The notes beneath the pieces are model-generated. The model ran no database searches. It was not told the DNA's origin and worked only from the letters and a program-made list of their open reading frames with translations. A stretch of DNA of 33,236 nt from NCBI GenBank assembly GCA_030655215.1, contig JAURVZ010000012.1:1-33236 (forward strand), in the 5' to 3' direction. Positions 30,787 through 33,236 of the stretch are shown piece after piece. Each line of letters begins with the position of its first letter. Position 1 is the first letter of the stretch. Made by a program: the position numbers and the translations under genes. The stretch is from Pseudolabrys sp. GTDB lineage: Bacteria; Pseudomonadota; Alphaproteobacteria; Rhizobiales; Xanthobacteraceae.

Positions 30787-32085
30787 TCAGGGCCGGTCGA
30801 CGACGATGGCACGGAAGTCGTTGACGTTGGTATAGGTCGGGCCGGGCTGCAACAAATCGCCCATTTTCGCGAAAAACCCGGTGGAATCGTTATTGGCGAG
30901 GAAGGCGGCAGGATCGAGGCCAATGTTGTTGGCCTTGGCGGCGCTGTTGCCGTCGACCACAGCGCCGGCGGGGTCGGTGGCGTCGCCGCCGCCGCCGTCT
31001 GTGCCGTCAGTGTCGCCGGCGATGCCGGCCACGCCGGGCCTACCGGAAAGGGCCGCAACCAGCGCCAGGGCATATTCCTGGTTCGGGCCGCCTTTGCCTT
31101 TACCCCGCATGGTGACCGTCAATTCGCCGCCGGACAGGATCACGGCGCGCCGCCCCTGCGCCCGCACCTCCTTCGCCATGGCGGCATGCGCCAAAGCGAC
31201 CTCGCGGGCCTCGCCCTCGACGTCGGGACCGAGGGAGATGCACTCATAACCGGCCGCCACCACCGCGGCCTCCGCCGCTTTCATGGAATCCGCCGGCTTG
31301 GCCGCCAATACGAAGCTGGCGCCGGCGAAGGCCGGGTCGTTAGGCTTGGGCGATTCATTAGCAGGGTCATTGAGCGCGGATGTGACAGAGGCCGGCAGGT
31401 CGAGCCTGAATTTGGCGACAATGGCGCGGGCTTCGGCCAAGGTGGTCGGATCGGGCACGGTCGGGCCGGAGCCGATCACCGCCGGATCGTCGCCCGGCAC
31501 GTCGGAAATGCCGATGGTGACGATGCGGGCCGGCGCCGCATGGCGCGCCAGCCGCCCGCCCTTGATGCGCGACAGATGCTTCCGCACCGTATTGATCTCG
31601 CCAATATGGGCACCGGAGCGGAGCAGGGCGCGCGTCACCGCCTGTTTGTCTTCAAACGGCACCCCGGCGGCAGGCGCAATCCAGTTGGCCGAAGCGCCGC
31701 CCGACATCAGCACCAGCACCAGGTCGTCCGCCGTCGCGCTATCGGCCAAAGCCAGCGCCTGCTCGGCACCCTTGAGACCGGCGGCATCCGGCACCGGATG
31801 GCCGGCCTCGACCATGGAAACCACACGGGTCGGCCGTCCATAGCCATGCCGCGCCACGGCAATGCCGGTCAGCCGTCCGGCGGGCAGCGTCAACGTATCG
31901 AGATAATAATTCTCCGCCACCTCGGCCATTGACCCAGCCGCCTTGCCGGCCGCGAGAATAAAGACTCGGCCTTTGGACGGGGCCGGTAACAGGCCCGGCA
32001 GGAACGCGGCCGGATGCGCGGTCTCTACCGCAATGCGGAAAAGGTCTGCGAGAAAAGCGCGCAAATCGGTTTTTGTCTCGGCCAT
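30787..32085 (-). CDS. Glycerate 2-kinase (GckA/MOFRL family)
   Basis: The 432-residue enzyme phosphorylates D-glycerate, most likely to 2-phosphoglycerate, using ATP. The N-terminal domain holds VFILAAGKAAGSMAEVAE and VVSMVEAGHPVPDAAG, then LVLVLMSGGASANW, EINTVRKHLSRIKGGRLA and ISDVPGDDPAVIGSGPTVPD. The C-terminal MOFRL domain has GGPNQEYALALVAAL, AGDTDGTDGGG and AGAVVDG. It is complete. The ATG at 32085 starts MAETKTDLRAFL; the open frame up to 32268 is leader sequence. Products would pass through enolase to the pyruvate kinase encoded two genes downstream. A hairpin with a T-run lies in the leader. Confidence 0.93.
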   Translation of the reverse strand: MAETKTDLRAFLADLFRIAVETAHPAAFLPGLLPAPSKGRVFILAAGKAAGSMAEVAENYYLDTLTLPAGRLTGIAVARHGYGRPTRVVSMVEAGHPVPDAAGLKGAEQALALADSATADDLVLVLMSGGASANWIAPAAGVPFEDKQAVTRALLRSGAHIGEINTVRKHLSRIKGGRLARHAAPARIVTIGISDVPGDDPAVIGSGPTVPDPTTLAEARAIVAKFRLDLPASVTSALNDPANESPKPNDPAFAGASFVLAAKPADSMKAAEAAVVAAGYECISLGPDVEGEAREVALAHAAMAKEVRAQGRRAVILSGGELTVTMRGKGKGGPNQEYALALVAALSGRPGVAGIAGDTDGTDGGGGDATDPAGAVVDGNSAAKANNIGLDPAAFLANNDSTGFFAKMGDLLQPGPTYTNVNDFRAIVVDRP

Positions 32086-32128
32086 CGGTGCCCACACTTC
32101 AAAAAATCTGCTTATATAGAAAAATCGG

Positions 32129-32151
32129 CCGGCAACCTTAAAAATTGCCGG
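32129..32151 (-). promoter_or_regulatory. Hairpin with T-run in the glycerate kinase leader
   Basis: On the minus strand CCGGCAA and TTGCCGG (32151-32129) form a perfect 7-bp stem with a 9-base loop and are followed by CCGATTTTTC. This terminator-like element lies 44-66 bases upstream of the glycerate kinase ATG. It might terminate early transcripts or act as an attenuator. No leader peptide or known riboswitch was recognised. Confidence 0.4.
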
Positions 32152-32348
32152 TCGAAGCGTCCTTGAGTGGACGCCAGGATTTCTGGCGGAACGGCAGGAT
32201 ACTCTTTCATTCGAATGGTGCGACAGGGTGGCGCGGTTGATCTCGCGTCTCTCGCTTTGTCCGGCCAAACGAGATAGTTGGGAGCCCTACCGATTTTTTG
32301 TTGCGATAAATTCGTCAATTAAAAATTCTACCAAGGGGAGGCGACACA

Positions 32349-33236
32349 ATGAACAAGACGCAGAACTTATTTGCCGCGCTTGCAGCTGCGGCCGTGACGA
32401 CGGCCTTCGCGCTGGCACCGGCGCAGGCACAGGACACGCTGAAGATCGGCTGGGCGATTTCCAAGACCGGCCCCTTCGCGGCCGGCGCCGCCGTCACCAC
32501 GCTGCCGAATTACGAAGTGTGGGTGAAAGACGTGAACGCGGCCGGCGGCATCAATGTCGGCGGCAAGAAGATGAAGGTCGAAGTCATCGAATATGATGAC
32601 CGCAGCAATTCCGAAGAAATGATCAAGGCGGTTGAGCGTCTCGCCACGCAGGACAAGGTCGACTTCATCCTGCCGCCCTGGTCTACCGGCATGAACCTCG
32701 CTGCCGCGCCGATCTTCAACAAGCTCGGCTATCCGCATCTCGCGGTGACGGCGAACACCAACCAGTCGCCGGCTTTGTCGAAGCGCTGGCCGAACATGAC
32801 GTTCTGGCTCGGCCTGCCGTCCGAACTCGTTGATGGCATTGTCGAGACCTTCTCGAAGATGGAGAAGGACGGCAAGATCGGCAAGAAGATCGCCATGATC
32901 GCGGTCGCCGACCAGTTCGGCATCGAGCAATCGACCGCCGCGCGCGAAGGCTTGAAGAAAGCCGGCTTCGAGCTGGTCTATGACAAGTCCTATCCGTTCG
33001 GCAGCCAGGACATGCAGCCGGTGCTGAAAGACGCGCAGGCCGCCAATCCGGATGTGCTGATCGCGTTCAGCTATCCGCCGGACACTTTCGCCATCACCGA
33101 CACGATGAAGGTCTTGGCCTTCAATCCGAAGGCGATGTATCTCGGCGTCGGCACTGCTTTCCCCGGCTATAAGGGTAAATTCCAGGCGAGCGCCGAAGGC
33201 GTGATCGGCGTTGGCGGTTCGGATGCCAATCTGCCG
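32349..33236 (+). CDS. ABC transporter substrate-binding protein, branched-chain amino acid/amide type (cut by right edge)
   Basis: The reading frame is open from ATG 32349 to the window edge, giving 296 residues of a family usually near 400. A signal peptide ends APAQAQ-D near residue 28. The mature protein follows the LivJ/AmiC plan: LKIGWAISKTGPFAAGAAVT, then LPNYEVWVKDVNAAGGINVG, VEVIEYDDRSNSEEMIKAVE, and VDFILPPWSTGMNLAAAPIF. The ligand is unknown. GGGGAGG stands 7 bases before the ATG, a strong site. It is divergent from the glycerate kinase operon across 263 bases. Permease and ATPase genes would be expected beyond the right edge. Confidence 0.92.
   Translation, partial: MNKTQNLFAALAAAAVTTAFALAPAQAQDTLKIGWAISKTGPFAAGAAVTTLPNYEVWVKDVNAAGGINVGGKKMKVEVIEYDDRSNSEEMIKAVERLATQDKVDFILPPWSTGMNLAAAPIFNKLGYPHLAVTANTNQSPALSKRWPNMTFWLGLPSELVDGIVETFSKMEKDGKIGKKIAMIAVADQFGIEQSTAAREGLKKAGFELVYDKSYPFGSQDMQPVLKDAQAANPDVLIAFSYPPDTFAITDTMKVLAFNPKAMYLGVGTAFPGYKGKFQASAEGVIGVGGSDANLP

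Noticed and set aside
30214..31932. 572-residue plus-strand frame
   Set aside because: It crosses DUF1036 and glycerate kinase in antisense and has no start signal or domain.
1..33236. CRISPR array, prophage, insertion sequence, integrase or restriction system
   Set aside because: No regularly spaced repeats, transposase, integrase or phage genes were seen. The tRNA-Val is not followed by an integrase or a repeated tRNA end.

Overview
The window looks like chromosomal DNA from a high-G+C alphaproteobacterium of the order Hyphomicrobiales (Bradyrhizobium/Rhodopseudomonas/Xanthobacteraceae side). The evidence is a CpdR regulator beside an N-formylglutamate amidohydrolase, a HisN phosphatase of the alphaproteobacterial type, an Hsp20 gene with an RpoH promoter and a ROSE-type RNA thermometer, and a cloverleaf-shaped intergenic repeat. 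No phage, insertion sequence, CRISPR array or plasmid function was seen. Gene packing is tight, with many 4-bp ATGA overlaps and two tail-to-tail pairs sharing a CTAG.

Layout from left to right. 1-2323 (-): N-terminal half of glutamate synthase GltB, with a palindrome in its upstream region. 2708-4033 (+): a DoxX-type membrane protein and a proline-rich exported protein. 4118-4573 (-): heat-regulated Hsp20. 4754-6169 (+): a lysophospholipase-like hydrolase and a LysM protein, then the cloverleaf repeat. 6299-10440: an aromatic-acid-type module, made of a NitT/TauT-type binding protein, a Rieske oxygenase, a divergent Gfo/Idh/MocA dehydrogenase and a MarR regulator, with a palindromic operator candidate in the divergent promoter. 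10437-13562: DUF2147 protein, HisN, a probable intergenic small RNA, N-formylglutamate amidohydrolase and CpdR. 13632-14422: tRNA-Val(GAC) and a TVP38-type membrane protein.

14413-20779 (-) is the most unusual region. A MetE-like methyltransferase is followed by a tightly spaced series: a small cupredoxin-like protein, an exported multicopper oxidase, a SAM methyltransferase, and two amino-acid-kinase-fold proteins that closely resemble the molybdenum storage protein subunits MosB and MosA. This links an extracytoplasmic copper oxidase to a cytoplasmic polyoxometalate store. The MosA-like subunit lacks residues I expect in Azotobacter MosA, so the stored metal or its chemistry may differ.

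20914-25067: ribosomal protein bL36, a TPR protein, an alpha/beta hydrolase, a lone receiver protein and a KefB/C-like cation/proton antiporter. 25142-28787: a flavin monooxygenase, an OsmC-like protein and a DUF3455 protein in one likely operon, divergent from a cupin-AraC regulator. 28757-32085 (-): glycerate 2-kinase, DUF1036 protein and pyruvate kinase in one likely operon that would feed glycerate towards pyruvate. 32349 to the right edge (+): an ABC substrate-binding protein of the branched-chain amino acid/amide type, cut by the window.

All assignments come from reading motifs and gene order by eye. No database search was run.
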